Shown here piece by piece: positions 36,381 to 47,833 of a DNA stretch of 64,000 nucleotides (its first letter is position 1; the number at the start of each line of letters is the position of its first letter). This DNA comes from Gaeumannomyces sp. JS-464 (lineage: Eukaryota; Ascomycota; Sordariomycetes; Magnaporthales; Magnaporthaceae), in assembly GCA_002197995.1 (NCBI GenBank), contig NGZR01000003.1, positions 3,596,001 to 3,660,000 of the forward strand. Direction: 5' to 3'. A model generated the notes under the pieces. It was not told where the DNA came from. It ran no database searches and saw only the letters and a program-made list of their open reading frames with translations. A program made the translations under genes and the position numbers.

Positions 36381-39300
36381 TCAGCCGCCGCCTTGTGGCC
36401 ACCCCGGGCCCCCTTCTTTATCTCTCGACCGCTCCCTCTCGAGCCTCCGCACCCGCTCGCGACTCGCCTGGATGTCGATCGAGTGCTCGCCAAACTTGAC
36501 GAAGCGCCCGTCGTCCAGCCGCAAGCCCGGGGACGAGCCCGACCTCGCCATGGGTACAGCGCCGCCGTCCCCTTGCTGCGGCGGCGATGGCGGCGGATGC
36601 TGCTGCTGCTGCTGCTGGTGATGGTGCTGAAACTGTTGCTGCAGCAGGGCGAGGTCCGGGCTGGACCCGGGCGGCGCCCCGAATGTCAGTGGCGTCGGCC
36701 CCCTACTGCCGCTTCCTGGCGGGCCGGGGCTTTGGCTGGGCGACCGGCCGCTCCCCCTGCTCGAAGAGCGCGACCCCGGACCGCTGACGGTGCCGCCCCG
36801 CCCCAGGCGCGCGGCAACGGGCGAGGCGGCGAACGCGGTGCCGGACCCGGCGCGCCGGCGGTGGCCGTGCTGGTGCTGTGGGTGCCGCTCGCCGTAGCGC
36901 TGGTAGCTGGTTTGGACGTCGAAGAAGTTGTGGGACGCGCGAGGCGACGGCTCCGTCCGCGTGTCCGATGGCGTGTGAGCCTCGCCGCCGCCGCCGCCGC
37001 CGCCAGCGAGGCTCATCGGCGGCGTCTGGTAGGGGCCGCCGGGTTGGGCGGGGTGGCAGATCGGCCGGGAAAACGCCGCATCGGCTGGGTACGATGGGTG
37101 GCGCTGGTGGTGCGGTGACGACCCGTGGCTGTTCCAACCGCTGGCGGGAACAGCGGACGAGGGACTGTTTGTGGGCGAAGGGTGAGAACCCGTCGCATAG
37201 CCTCCTCCCTGGACTGATCCAGTCCTCAGTCCAAGGCCGGTTGGAAGGGCCCCGTTATGGTGGCCGTATTGACGAGACTGGCCGGTGGGCTGCTGGGAGC
37301 CGCTGCTGGGGTTGCGCGACATGGGGAGGGATGTGTACCCGTCCGGTGGTGAGGGCGAGTACGTCATGTCCGGCGGGTGAACATTAATGCGGTACGGGCT
37401 CTGGCGGTACCCCTGGAGCCCTTGTCTCTCTCGCTGACCTGGACTGGTGGGATTGTGGCGGGAGTGGTAGCTATTGTTGTAAGTGCCCTCGGCCTCGAGC
37501 CCGTTCTCTCCGTCACGGATCGACGGCATCGACCGTGACATATTTATTTGCGCATGGCCTTCTTCGTTGTCATCCTCTTCGACGTCAGGGAAGGAGTCTA
37601 GCAGCTCCGTAGAGTCGATGTACCCAAGGCCCTTTCTGTATGGGTGCTGTAGATCAGACTCCCACCGCTGCACTGGAGGCCCCGCCCCGGGGAGGGCCTG
37701 GACATGGGGGCAGCTGCTATACGGCGCAATCTGTCCGTCCGCGCGTTCGTTGGGTGGCGAGCCTGGCGGAGGAGGAGGAGGGCGGAAGCTGGAGGTCACT
37801 TGGCCTGGACTGGCCTGTGCCGAGCGCCGTCCGAGGAATGCGGGCGAGTGACGACGTTGTGGTGACTGATGTAAACTCCCGCTAGCATGCAGAGATGCAG
37901 GATTCCCGCTCGATTCCCTGAACAAGCCTTCCTGGGGTCCTGGGGCCTGCATGGTCTTCTTGGAAGGTTTCGGTTTCGGACTCGGGGTGTTGTTCCCACC
38001 GCCCTCGTTGTCGCCACCGGAGCCTACACTGGCTGGGTTGCTGCCGGGGCTTGATGCACGAGCACGAAACTGATCCCGGAGTCGGAGTATGGCATTCTGG
38101 GTCCTCTCCGTCCAGCTTGAGGGCGAAGCTCCCTGGGGCTCCGATGGAAGGAAATCGTTGGAGAATACGCCGACTGGCGCTTCTGTTTCGTCTTGGTGCT
38201 CTAGACCAGCTCCCCTACCGCCCGTGCCTGCGGCAATGCTGGCCCAGCTCTTTGGTCTTATGTTCATTCCTGGCCGCGGTCTTGGATGGGCCATGGGCAT
38301 CGCTCCGCGCCTCGCCTTGGACTTGGACGATGCTTTCGAGAGCCGCATCTGTGGCGGGGATCGTCAGGGGCGGGGAGGGTGTGAATCTCGTCGAGTCTTT
38401 CAGCCTGTTGAGCTTGGCTAAAATCATGTTGGCGCCCCTTGGCGACGACGTGGCCGGGGGAATGACGGCATGATGATGCTGCTGATGCTCCTGCTGTGCG
38501 ACTGCACCGTCGGATCCGATGATGCCCTTGGCCGTCTGGCGGCTAAAAGTCATGGTGCTCCGTGGGTTGTCATGGGCCATCCGGTGTCTCAGAGGCATGG
38601 TGTTCCGCGGGTCTTCCGCATCCCGCCAGGCGCCGGCGTGGTCGCGATAGCGGCGGCTCTCGTTCCTTTTGACTGTCCTGTGCGACTTGGTGTTGGTGGT
38701 GCGGCCAGTCACAAGCTGCCAGGGCGGCGAATGCGGGGGATCAGGATCGACTGAGGCTTGAGGCATCCGCGGCGAAGGCACTGGCGGCACCTCGGTATTG
38801 CTATCGTCGTCCCCGTCGTATGAAGGTGGTCCAGGCATGACCATGCCCCCTTCTGTCCCCTGCGGATACGGCGTCGGGCCGGGGGAGGATGGTAAGGTAC
38901 ATGAAAGTGGATGGGGTCGATTTCATTATAGGGGTAGTAGGGGTTGTATGGAGGATGCATGTCGGTGGGAGATTCCTGGTAGCCCGGGTCATCGTCCCCG
39001 TCACCGCCGGTGCCTCCACCAGCGCCGGTAGAGCCATCGTGGTCGGGCGTCCAGGCACCGCCGCTGTTTTCTGAAATGCTGTGGCGGCTCCCTGGCCCGC
39101 TCGCGCTGTCGGTCTCGGAGCGGCTGTCGCCTCGTTCAAACACTGACGAGCGCGCGACCTTGTTGGATCCTGTGACGATTTGAGTGGCGACCTCATGGCT
39201 CAGCTGTTTGATGAAGCCAGAGCAGAGATCGCACCGCTCCTTGAGATTTGTGTGGAGCGAAGTGAGACACCGGACTTCATCTAGCGTCGACTTGCGCTCC

Positions 39301-42300
39301 AGCCGGCGGTTGACGTGGCCGAGCAGTTTGCGGCCGTGGATCTGGAAGCGGCGATAGTCGTCGGGCAGCCCGACCTTGGGGTCCTTGTGTATGCGCCCGT
39401 CGGCGTCGTCGAATGCGCGGCAGAAGACGGTGACAGCTCTCTCCAGCCAGAAGAGATGCGCCTCCTTCTCGATCAGCATCTCGATGAAGAAGGCCTGCAC
39501 CACGCTATGCACTCGGAGGATGTCTAGATATTCAGCGTTTCGGTCAAAGTCTTGTCTGGAGCTCCGCGAGCTTGCCGGCGATATGTCGTCGCTCTCGACC
39601 CTATCGACGAGCGCAAACATGATGAGCACCTTCAGGGTGTTGGCAAGGCTGGATTTACTGCCTGACACGTCGCGGGTCCTCCAGGGGGTCCTCTTGTCCA
39701 AGGCGTGTAAGCCTGCCGGTCGCGATAAGGAAATGGTGTCAGTGTGAGCCCGAGATTTTTTGTCTTGTTCTAAAGTACCCGGTATGAGCAGAATCAGCAG
39801 AATAATAAGGAGCCTACCAGAGCAATCATCTCGACTGGGATGTGCGAATCAAAGAAGACCAATATGGACATCAGATTCAATGCGGCGTTTTGGTCGCCTC
39901 GACTGTCCAGCTGGTCGTAGACAACCCTGTAGGCGGACAGACTACCGGCTTTTTGTCGGTTCGGGTACGAGCGGAGGTACTTGGATAGCGGCTCCCGCGT
40001 CGCCTTGAGTTGTTGCGCGGCGACGTGGATCATCAGGGGCAGCCAGCCCATAAGCCGGACGAGCTCCAGAGCGCGCTCGCGGTCGTCCCGGGACCACGGC
40101 TGGGGCTTGTTCATCTCGGTGAGCAGCAGCTCTTGCGCCTCCTGGGCCGAAAGGAGCGGCAGCTCCATAACCTGTGGACTGTCAAAGCTGTTATCCCCGA
40201 CACGGTGGCGTCTGTCGATGTGTAGATAATAGCCGTTCCCGGCCGATCGGGGATGAAGCGTTTGATGTTTGGGGTGTCGAATCGGATGCCGTCAAAGACG
40301 AGAAGCCAGCCGTCGAAGGTCTGGAACCACTCGCGCACGATCTCGACGACCTGGTCTGGGTTTTGCAGTTGGCTTACAGCCGTGCCTGCCACGTCTTGGA
40401 GCGAATCCTGGATGGCCTCTGCTTTCGCGATCCTCCAGAACCAATACTCCATCTCGTGAACGGACTTGGCCTGGACCCAGTAGACGCCATTGGGGTAGTC
40501 AGCCTTGTGCTTGAAGACATATTGCTGTGCCAGATGCGTCTTGCCGCCGCCGGGGAGACACTGGATCAGCACAGCTGAAGTGCCCAGGGCCCTACGCCCC
40601 TTGTCCATCAACATTTTGTGCAGCTCTTTCATCTCCTGCTGCCGCCCAACGGTGTGAAAGTTGGGTCTGAAAGACTCGGGGTGTATGAAGATCTGGTGGT
40701 GAAGCCCCGAAGTGGGATGGCGCGGCAGGTTCGGGTGTGCCTCGGCGTGTGCGACGGGGTCTGGCGACGTGGGCGTTGTCTCCTGGCCACCAAGAAGGGC
40801 GGGTGCGTTGGGGGGACCGGCAAGCGAAGGTGCAAGAATTGTGTCTCTTCTGGGATCTAATTCAACGAGAACGCCACCCGTGCCCAAAGCAGATGTATCA
40901 GCCCACGTCCCTCGTCTATCCTGTGAAAGATCAAACGATACTCATCACTGTCTCGCCTGCCCCACTGAGACCTTCTCCTCCTCGCCTTCCACCTCCTCTA
41001 CTTCGAATATCGCCTGTGACGGAGTTGACCGAGGCTCAACGATGAGGCCCGGCTCCCTGGCAGCAACACCGGACGAGGAGCTAGCGCCAACCACCGCGGA
41101 GAATTGAGGATACATACCGAGTTGCTGGTTTTGACCGGAGCCAGATGGAATGGCGGGCATCTGTGGTCATGTCAGTGGGTAAGTACACACGTATGCGTGG
41201 AAGCAGGGGGGATGGAGGGAAGGGTGCCACGGGATGTTGTTGTTGGCGTCACCACGTACGTATGGCATCCTCATCTCATGCATCTGATTCATCGTTTTCA
41301 TCCGGCGGTCCTCCTCTTCGACCTTCCATCGCATCTCGATGAAAGGAACTGCTTCGGCAACCCATTCGCGCAGCGTGGTTGACACGATGCGGTACCCGGG
41401 GGCATCAACGCTATCATATTTGCACATTCCAGAGTGCGTGGCGTCAATGCCGTAGTAGGTGACTCCTGGGAGCTGGGGCCCCGCGAGTTTGCGTCGACGA
41501 CGAGAATCTTGTGTCCCTTGATGGGAGTCTTGAAGTTCTCATGGACCATGTGAATTCTGAAGCGCTGATAGATGTCAAGAAAGTGGTTGTTGATGGCCTG
41601 GAGCGTCTCATTGTCTTTCTTGAGTGTGCGTAGGAGAACCGACTCGGTCTCGAAGATGCCCTTGGGCACAACCGCATCTGACATGGCTTGAAGGACGGTA
41701 CCCCAGACCGCCAGGTTAGAGCCGGTGTGCGGCGTGCCGAGGAATATGATGCCATATGTCGACACATATATGGATCTCAGGGGCTCCTGGTCCTTGTTCT
41801 GGAGATCGTTGGAGTACAGGAGCGCACGCTTGACCAGGATACCGCCGAGACTGTGTGCCACCCATATGATGGGTTGCGGGTTGTCTCCTCGCTTCTGCGG
41901 TAGACGCTGAGTTTGGCGACGAGCGTCTGTGCGTGCACGTGGATGAAGTTGTCACTGGGGCTCCTGAGTGGGAGGTGACCATGGTGTCTCTGTCAGCAAG
42001 GGGATACCTGATTTAGGAGGTCGAGGTCTAGGGTTAAGGAGAGAACAAGGGATGCACGTGTCGGGATGGAGGCAGTTAGGATGTCGTACTTGTCCTTGCG
42101 ATTCGAGTACACGTCCGCGTTATAGCCGTATACCAGGATGTTGGCATGGCGCCCCTTGAGCGAGGCCGGGAGGAGGTCGGCGGGCCAGTAGACGCCATTG
42201 TCCTTGGCCGTCCATGTCCGTTTTGGCTCCCCGTTTAGGCCATGGACGAGGACAATGTCGACTTTGGCGTCGGGATGGGTGTAGACGGCGCTGACGTCGT

Positions 42301-42444
42301 ACCGGCTTGGCTGCTTATTGATTGTGCCCTTTTCGTTTTGCGCGTCAGCAAGCTGGATGTAAATGGGGATTTAGCCGGCGAGGTGGAGTTGAGCGCAGGC
42401 TCCCGCAGCGACATCCCCAGTGCGGGCCGCTCCGTGGGCCCCAT
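36381..42444 (-). CDS. NLR-like protein: serine hydrolase (SesB-type), NB-ARC, long disordered tail
   Basis: Part 1 (42.4-41.2 kb) is an alpha/beta hydrolase. It has VDIVLVHGLNG (oxyanion loop), GYNADVYSNRKDK, the nucleophile elbow IIWVAHSLGG (Ser codon 41853-41851), YGIIFLGTPHTGS and the catalytic-His block ATHSGMCKYDS. An intron with a CAG acceptor at about 41960 joins RKDK to SPSDNFIHVHAQTL. Part 2 (40.7-39.0 kb) is an NB-ARC ATPase. It has VGRQQEM, Walker A CLPGGGKTHLAQQY (40560-40531), Walker B GWLLVFDGI, then a helical block with HSVVQAFFIEML. Part 3 (39.0-36.4 kb) is low-complexity Pro/Ser/Gly/Gln sequence with a poly-Q/His run and a charged end (VRRLERERSRDKEGG). No TPR, ankyrin or WD40 repeats are visible. 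About 1,900 residues in all. Breaks lie near 41895, 41480, 40200, 39800, 38885 and 38350. The start (MGPTERPALGMS) is tentative. Related fungal proteins act in non-self recognition or cell death; the function here is inferred. Confidence 0.85.
36598..36640. repeat. CAG/CTG-type triplet repeat encoding poly-Gln/His
   Basis: On the minus strand, CAC/CAG codons encode HHHQQQQQQH within the disordered tail of the NLR-like protein. The imperfect triplet run is likely to vary in length between isolates. Confidence 0.85.
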
Positions 42445-43735
42445 CGCGGCTTCGAGCCGAGGGCGATAGGACAGAAAGAAAGAGAGAGGAGGAGGATATC
42501 CCGTTGGGGGGGTATCGCGTTCGTCTGGTTGTTCTTTGGCCGCCACGTCCCTTGCAGACAGCACAGCAACCAGCGCTGCCCAGCGCATGGAAACCAAAAC
42601 CAGCAACCATTGGGCAGACAGAGCTCGATCGCACGACGCAGGACGAGTGCGGGGAAGCACAGATTGGGGAACAAGTTGCGCAAACGCCCTGGACAGGGCG
42701 ACACAAAGGGAGGTCCCGAGCCAGTTAAGCTTTCACTTACCATGCTTTATAAGATGACAGCTGTCGGATGCCGGTGCCTGAGTGGGCGCACCGGCTTCCT
42801 TTATGTCCTGGTCAAATGCCTGCAAAGGTACCCGGGAAAACCAGAAGGCCCCTTGTTCTGTCGAGGATGCTGAAATGTTCGATGTTCGATGTTCGATGGG
42901 AGGGGAAATCGCTGCCCAGTGCCGCAGACAAAATGGGGATCTGCGCGGGTCAAGGAAGGCACTGAGGGGGAATGCGCTGAACGACGAGCAAGGTACAGAG
43001 AAAATCTAGCAATGCAAAATGCTATAAAATAAAAATAAAAAGAGAAGCGACAAGAGAGCTTTATACCGTACAAACGAGAAGAGAACCTCGGTGTGATGCC
43101 ATCAGGAAAAGGGAAAAAGAGTAATCGAAGAGGAAGAAAGAGGAAGAAAAGGTTGGACGCGTCGAAACAACAGTTGCCTGCTGAGCTCGGTCAAGCATTC
43201 AGAGGCTGCGCCGGGCCAGGGGTATGTGAGCAAAATGAGCGACCAGCGACGACCTGTCAAAATAAATAAAAGAAACCATTGGCCATCGAGGAGACCGATG
43301 CGCCGACGCATCATAGCAAATACGTGTATGGCATTATGTACCTCCAGCCCAGCGCCGAGCCGGTGATGGGTCATTGGACAGGGCGCCATCGGGTTTCGAG
43401 GAGGGAGCCAGAGAGAGCCGTCGCCCGCGGCTGCTGCCCCTGTCACGCGGCGCCCACGCCCGTTCATTTGGAGCAGCTGAGCTCGATGTCCCGACCCAAC
43501 CCTGGCTTTTTTGCTTTTGTCCCTCACACCCTGAACAGAGGAACAGCCCAGGGAGGACCCACCGCCCCCAGAAGCCGGTGCGCCCACGGGCGGGAGCTGG
43601 GCAGCCGCACCACCATCACGATGCTCAAGGTAATTATGGAAAGTGCACGGCATATGTGGGCGGCGGCCACAGATGTTGATCACCGACCGGTCCATTGTAA
43701 GGTACTTGACGGATGTCTCGGATAGAGCAAAGCAG

Positions 43736-43762
43736 CTACCTGCCTAGGTAGGTAGGTACCTT
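43736..43762. repeat. CCTAGGTA-type palindromic repeat
   Basis: CTACCTGCCTAGGTAGGTAG followed by GTACCTT. It is one of the longest members of the motif family that also occurs at 28661, 30107, 31836, 45942, 58103, 59091 and 62811. Confidence 0.85.
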
Positions 43763-43980
43763 GGGAAGCCAGGTCAAGCGACACGGCAGCGGGGGCGTGG
43801 AGATGGCAGTCGGTCGACCTCATTTGAACATCGCGATTGCTGTTTTGGCAAGCCAACTAGTACAAGATAGGTACCTATTCGGGAGGGAACCCCGCTGCAG
43901 TGCCACCCGAAAAAAAAACAAATGTTGCAGAGCCAACCTGCATACAATAATTGGGCAACTGCCATAACCTCATTTGTGCA

Positions 43981-43995
43981 CCCCCCCCCCCCCCC
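43981..43995. repeat. Poly-C run (15 nt)
   Basis: Fifteen consecutive C, followed by TTTACCCCC. A length error in the consensus is likely here. Confidence 0.9.
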
Positions 43996-46013
43996 TTTAC
44001 CCCCATCCCCTGACGGCCGCGTTGGCGGAGGCCATCCCCGGGCGCGGCAATCTGACTGGGCCTGATCAGTCCTCGCCTTCCAGAATCCAGGGACCGAGAA
44101 GACCGGTAGGGCTCTGCGCCTGTACCCGCCAGAGGCTGCCTCCTGAAGCGGGCTGTGGGTTCTGTGGCTTGCGGGGCTTGAGCTAGCGCCAAAACGGTCG
44201 GGCCTGTTGCTTGTTGCGCAGCTTTTGAGCAAGCGCAATATCATGGATGTGCCGCTGCCAAATTGGCGTCTGTAGGCAATACCGGACCATCCACTCCATC
44301 ACACACTGTCTCTGCGGGTTTATAGCGCTCCTGCTAAGATCTTCAACACTTAAACATGTCAAGTGTCGTGTGGGCGAGATGGGGGCTGTTACGAAGCACC
44401 AGCTCACAAGGAGACGGTCACGGGCGGCAATGTCTCGGAAAGTCGCCCTCCTTGACGTAACCTGAAAACCGAGTATACAAAGTCACGGGGATGGCCAGCG
44501 CCTATTTGCACCCCCGCTCGGCGGTCTGTCTGCAGGCCTGGGATTGGATACATGCACTTTTGACACATGGATGGCTGCCTCTGCCAGGGTCGGTTCTGGC
44601 TCGAAAGGGTGACCAACGGTCGTCCGGTACCTTGCGTGAGATCCAAAGAACGAAAGCTGCCCGCCTGGCTTGACGAGGCTTCGTTTAAGTGTGGGGTGCC
44701 CGGAAAATTTAGCTCCTCACAAGGCGATAGGGTTGACTTGTCTGTTTTTTTCTCGTTCTTTTTTTTTTCCCCTTCTGGGAAACTGTCCGAGCCCTTCCTT
44801 ACCCACCGCTCCACGTCTTGTCCTCCTCACCATCTGCCGAGATGTCTCCGATCACATCTACGCCTCGTTTGCACCTCACACCCTTCTCGGGCTGCATCGC
44901 CGGGTACCTGCGTGACACAGAGGGAGAAAACACAGGAAACACGAGGCTTTGATACCCACATTCTATCATGCTCTCCTGAAACAGGCGTTGGATAGGTACA
45001 AAGCTGATCCTTGCCCTCTTGTCGGCCACCTGGTAACTGCGTGAACACGAGGCTCCAAGACTGGGGCAATGGGCGAGATACGCGAGGTGAGGACCAAGGT
45101 TTGAGTGATGGCCGGCGTGCCCGACGATTTAGCAGGCTAAAACCCATTCTCAGACAAGTCATAGTATGAGGTGGGCAGCATAGCCGTGAACCGTGACAAC
45201 TGGCTTGTAAACTTTTCTCTCCTTCTCTCGTGGCGTTCACCTTTTCCTTCTTTACGCCCAGGAGGGATAAGAGGAATATGGTGACGCAAGCAAGTCGGCG
45301 ACGCTCACCGGGTGTCATCGAGAGGACGAGGCCGTTTGAGTCACTTAGAACCATGGCCCCACCAGGACTGTCTTGAAATGGTATCGGTGTTGAAAACGAG
45401 GCGAGCGTTGACGAGGTGAGGCTTGAGAGTTGAAAGACCTATCGGCGCGATTGGTCGGCGATGGAGGCGGAAACGATACGCCCCGAGGGAGACAAGAGAA
45501 AAAAACAAGAGGAAAGAAAAGGCCAAGTTGCCACCCGCGATGCTCAGTCACGCGTTTCCTGGAGCCTGCCTGCGCTGCGCTCGAGAGACATGGGCGCAGG
45601 TAGTCTCAGCCTCAAGCCGTCCGGGGTCATGCAGGAAGGCTCCCGCTGTCAAATTGGCGAATGGAAACCGCAGTCCGGGGGTCCGGGAACTGTGGCTGCG
45701 ACCAGAGGTTTAGCCTCCTAGTCGCAACCAACCCCAGGAGGGCGGAGCTTGAGCCAGAATATCGGTAGGTTAGAAGACGTCGGTCTTCCGAACATGTGTC
45801 GTTTTGGCTCATAGAGTGGCGCTCTGGGCCACGTAGTTGTCACTCGGGAGATGAGAAGGAACTGCCAGGCTTCTGTGCGTGCCAAAGGCTACGTACTCCC
45901 AATGTTTAGGCAGACAAGTACCTATCCAGGTAGATCCGGCGTAGATACCTAGGCGCGTACCCCGTCGATACGGACATAACGCGCTGGGGCGTGGTCCAAG
46001 GCACCCTTCCGAC

Positions 46014-47141
46014 TCAGTCCTTGGGCGCCAGCATGACGACGTACTCGCGCGAGCTGAGCCCGAGCTTGACCACGTCCTTGTGCCGTAGCTCTAGGTAGCG
46101 GCTGGCGGGGACGCGGTCACCGTTGAGCACGGTCCCGTTGGCGCTTTCGAGGTCGATGAGGTAAGGCTTGACGTTGCCGATCCTATCGCCATATTCGTTG
46201 CGCTTTTCGACGTGCCGGAACTGCACGACGGCGTGCTGCTTGCTGACGCTCGGGTGCTCGGCCAGCAGGTCCGTCACGGCCGCGTCCCGCCCCACGAGCC
46301 AGCACGAGCGCGACGACAGCGGCACCGTGTCGGCCAGGTCGCCGTCGCCCTTGAAGATGAAGAGGCGCCAGTCGTCGCGCGGAGGGGGCTTGCGCGCCTC
46401 GGGCGGCTCGTGGTACTTGAGCGTGATGACCGTCCCGTCCGCCTGCCGCACCGAGTTGGACGCCGCCGCGAGAACGCCCGACACGCCGTAGTTTGGCTGC
46501 TCCTTAGGCACCGGCAGGGCTTCTCCATTGGCAATCGCATCCATCACGGCGAACGAGTCTGCCTGCGACGGTAGAGGTCCGCTACGACGCACCGGAGAGC
46601 GGGGTGCCTCCTCGCTCTGATTATGGCCGTTCTCTATAGCACGCACGTCCGTGTCCTCCTCCCTCCTGTGCCTCCTCTTCTCCCGGTCGTCGCGCGACCG
46701 CCTCCTCTTGCGTTCTCTCCTGCCGCGATCCTCGTCATCTTGACTGCCGTCACCATTCGATTGTTCATCCCGGTTGCGGCGCGATGATCTGATGTCGCGC
46801 TCCGAGTCCCTATCCCGGCGGCGACCGCGATCGTCGCGATCTCTGCGGCTGTCGTCCCGGTCTTGATCCCGCTCCCGATCCCGATCTCGATCCATCCTGT
46901 CTCGTGAGCGGCCGCTTCTCCGGTGTTCTCTATGCGCAGGGCTCCGCGATCGCCCGGGCCGCCGCCTGCTGTGGTCTCTCGACCTCTCGCGCCTCTCGGC
47001 GGTGCCGCTAGCACCGTCGGCATTGCCGTCGTCTTCGCGCCGCGTCTTGTGTCTCCGGTTGTCGCGATTGTCGCGTTCGTCGCGTTCGTCACGCCGCTGC
47101 CGCCGGGAGCGATGGCCATTATCAGAGCCGTCTGAGGTCAT
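46014..47141 (-). CDS. pml1: FHA-domain splicing factor (SNIP1/Pml1 family)
   Basis: Intronless frame of 375 codons with no break, starting MTSDGSDNGHRSRRQRRDER. Residues 1-170 are an Arg/Asp/Ser-rich RS-like domain with many RD/RS dipeptides. Residues about 250-372 form an FHA phosphothreonine-binding domain: WRLFIFKGDGDLADTVPL, WLVGRDAAVTD, HPSVSKQHAVVQFR, KPYLIDLESANGTVLNGDRV and LRHKDVVKLGLSSREYVVML. The GR, S..H and NG residues that contact phosphothreonine are present. The order (RS region, then C-terminal FHA) is that of human SNIP1 and yeast Pml1. Pml1 is a subunit of the RES complex that acts on the activated spliceosome and in nuclear retention of pre-mRNA. The gene lies 690 bp downstream of GGA on the same strand, with no sign of co-transcription. 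Confidence 0.94.
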   Translation of the reverse strand: MTSDGSDNGHRSRRQRRDERDERDNRDNRRHKTRREDDGNADGASGTAERRERSRDHSRRRPGRSRSPAHREHRRSGRSRDRMDRDRDRERDQDRDDSRRDRDDRGRRRDRDSERDIRSSRRNRDEQSNGDGSQDDEDRGRRERKRRRSRDDREKRRHRREEDTDVRAIENGHNQSEEAPRSPVRRSGPLPSQADSFAVMDAIANGEALPVPKEQPNYGVSGVLAAASNSVRQADGTVITLKYHEPPEARKPPPRDDWRLFIFKGDGDLADTVPLSSRSCWLVGRDAAVTDLLAEHPSVSKQHAVVQFRHVEKRNEYGDRIGNVKPYLIDLESANGTVLNGDRVPASRYLELRHKDVVKLGLSSREYVVMLAPKD

Positions 47142-47833
47142 GGTCGGTGTAAGGAGACTGGCTATTATTTGCAGGATACGTGTGAGATTAGGCGTCAGGG
47201 AAGGTGCAGGTTCTGCCCAACCCGACAGAGATAGAATCGAGTTTCAATCTGCGCCCCCCGTCAAAATTTAGTCGTCAGGTCTGGTGACGCGTGCCTGCAT
47301 CAATCAAATCGATGTGCTGAGTGCAGCATTTCCAGCGCACCCCTGGGCCCACACGAACCCACAGCGCCTCCTTGGTCCCAGCCACGGCGAGAAGAACACG
47401 ACCCTATGACATGAAGTTGGAGGCCGGGCACTGCTCATAGGTTGACATCGAAATCAACGATCCATTCATGTCTGACTCTTCTTCCAGGTCGCTGGTCTAA
47501 AATACCTTTTAGGCAATCCCTGAAAACAGCTGTAACAGATCGAAGCTCGCCTCGCCTTCCTGTCAGGTCTCTAAAAAGAATGAAGTCAAAAGGACAAATA
47601 CAGTAAGAAGAGATTGGACCGCTGAGTCTCCGGATGTCTGCAACCGGGTACCTCTGAAAAAGGCTGTGATGGTCAATGACCGCAAAGTAAGAATAATATA
47701 TACCAGATGTTGGGAGCGAGTGGGAGCGGGCAGGCATCGCCTGCAGGGCTTCTTCCAACTCTCGCCCTCGCTACGCACAGCGCAGGCATACTACACCCTG
47801 ATCGACAACAGCCTGGATCTGGTAGGACCGTTA
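47142..47833. other. Spacer between GGA stop and SNIP1/Pml1 start
   Basis: Should hold the GGA 3' UTR and the Pml1 promoter. No other feature was seen. Confidence 0.5.

Larger units (their letters stand above)
42445..46013. other. 3.6-kb upstream region of the NLR-like gene
   Basis: It lies between the NLR-like start and the SNIP1 stop. It contains a small triplicated GTTCGAT unit (42876-42897), a C15 run (43981-43995) and several CCTAGGTA-type palindromes. An isolated coding-like block occurs at about 45309-45440 (minus). Frames of 140-200 codons at 43.1-43.7 and 44.8-45.35 kb have no recognisable motifs. Confidence 0.5.

Noticed and set aside
36375..37118. 247-codon Arg/Leu-rich plus-strand frame
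   Set aside because: Antisense of the Pro/Ser-rich tail of the NLR-like gene.
43102..43695. 197-codon minus-strand frame upstream of the NLR-like gene
   Set aside because: Low-information composition, no motif, and the hydrophobic end derives from simple sequence.
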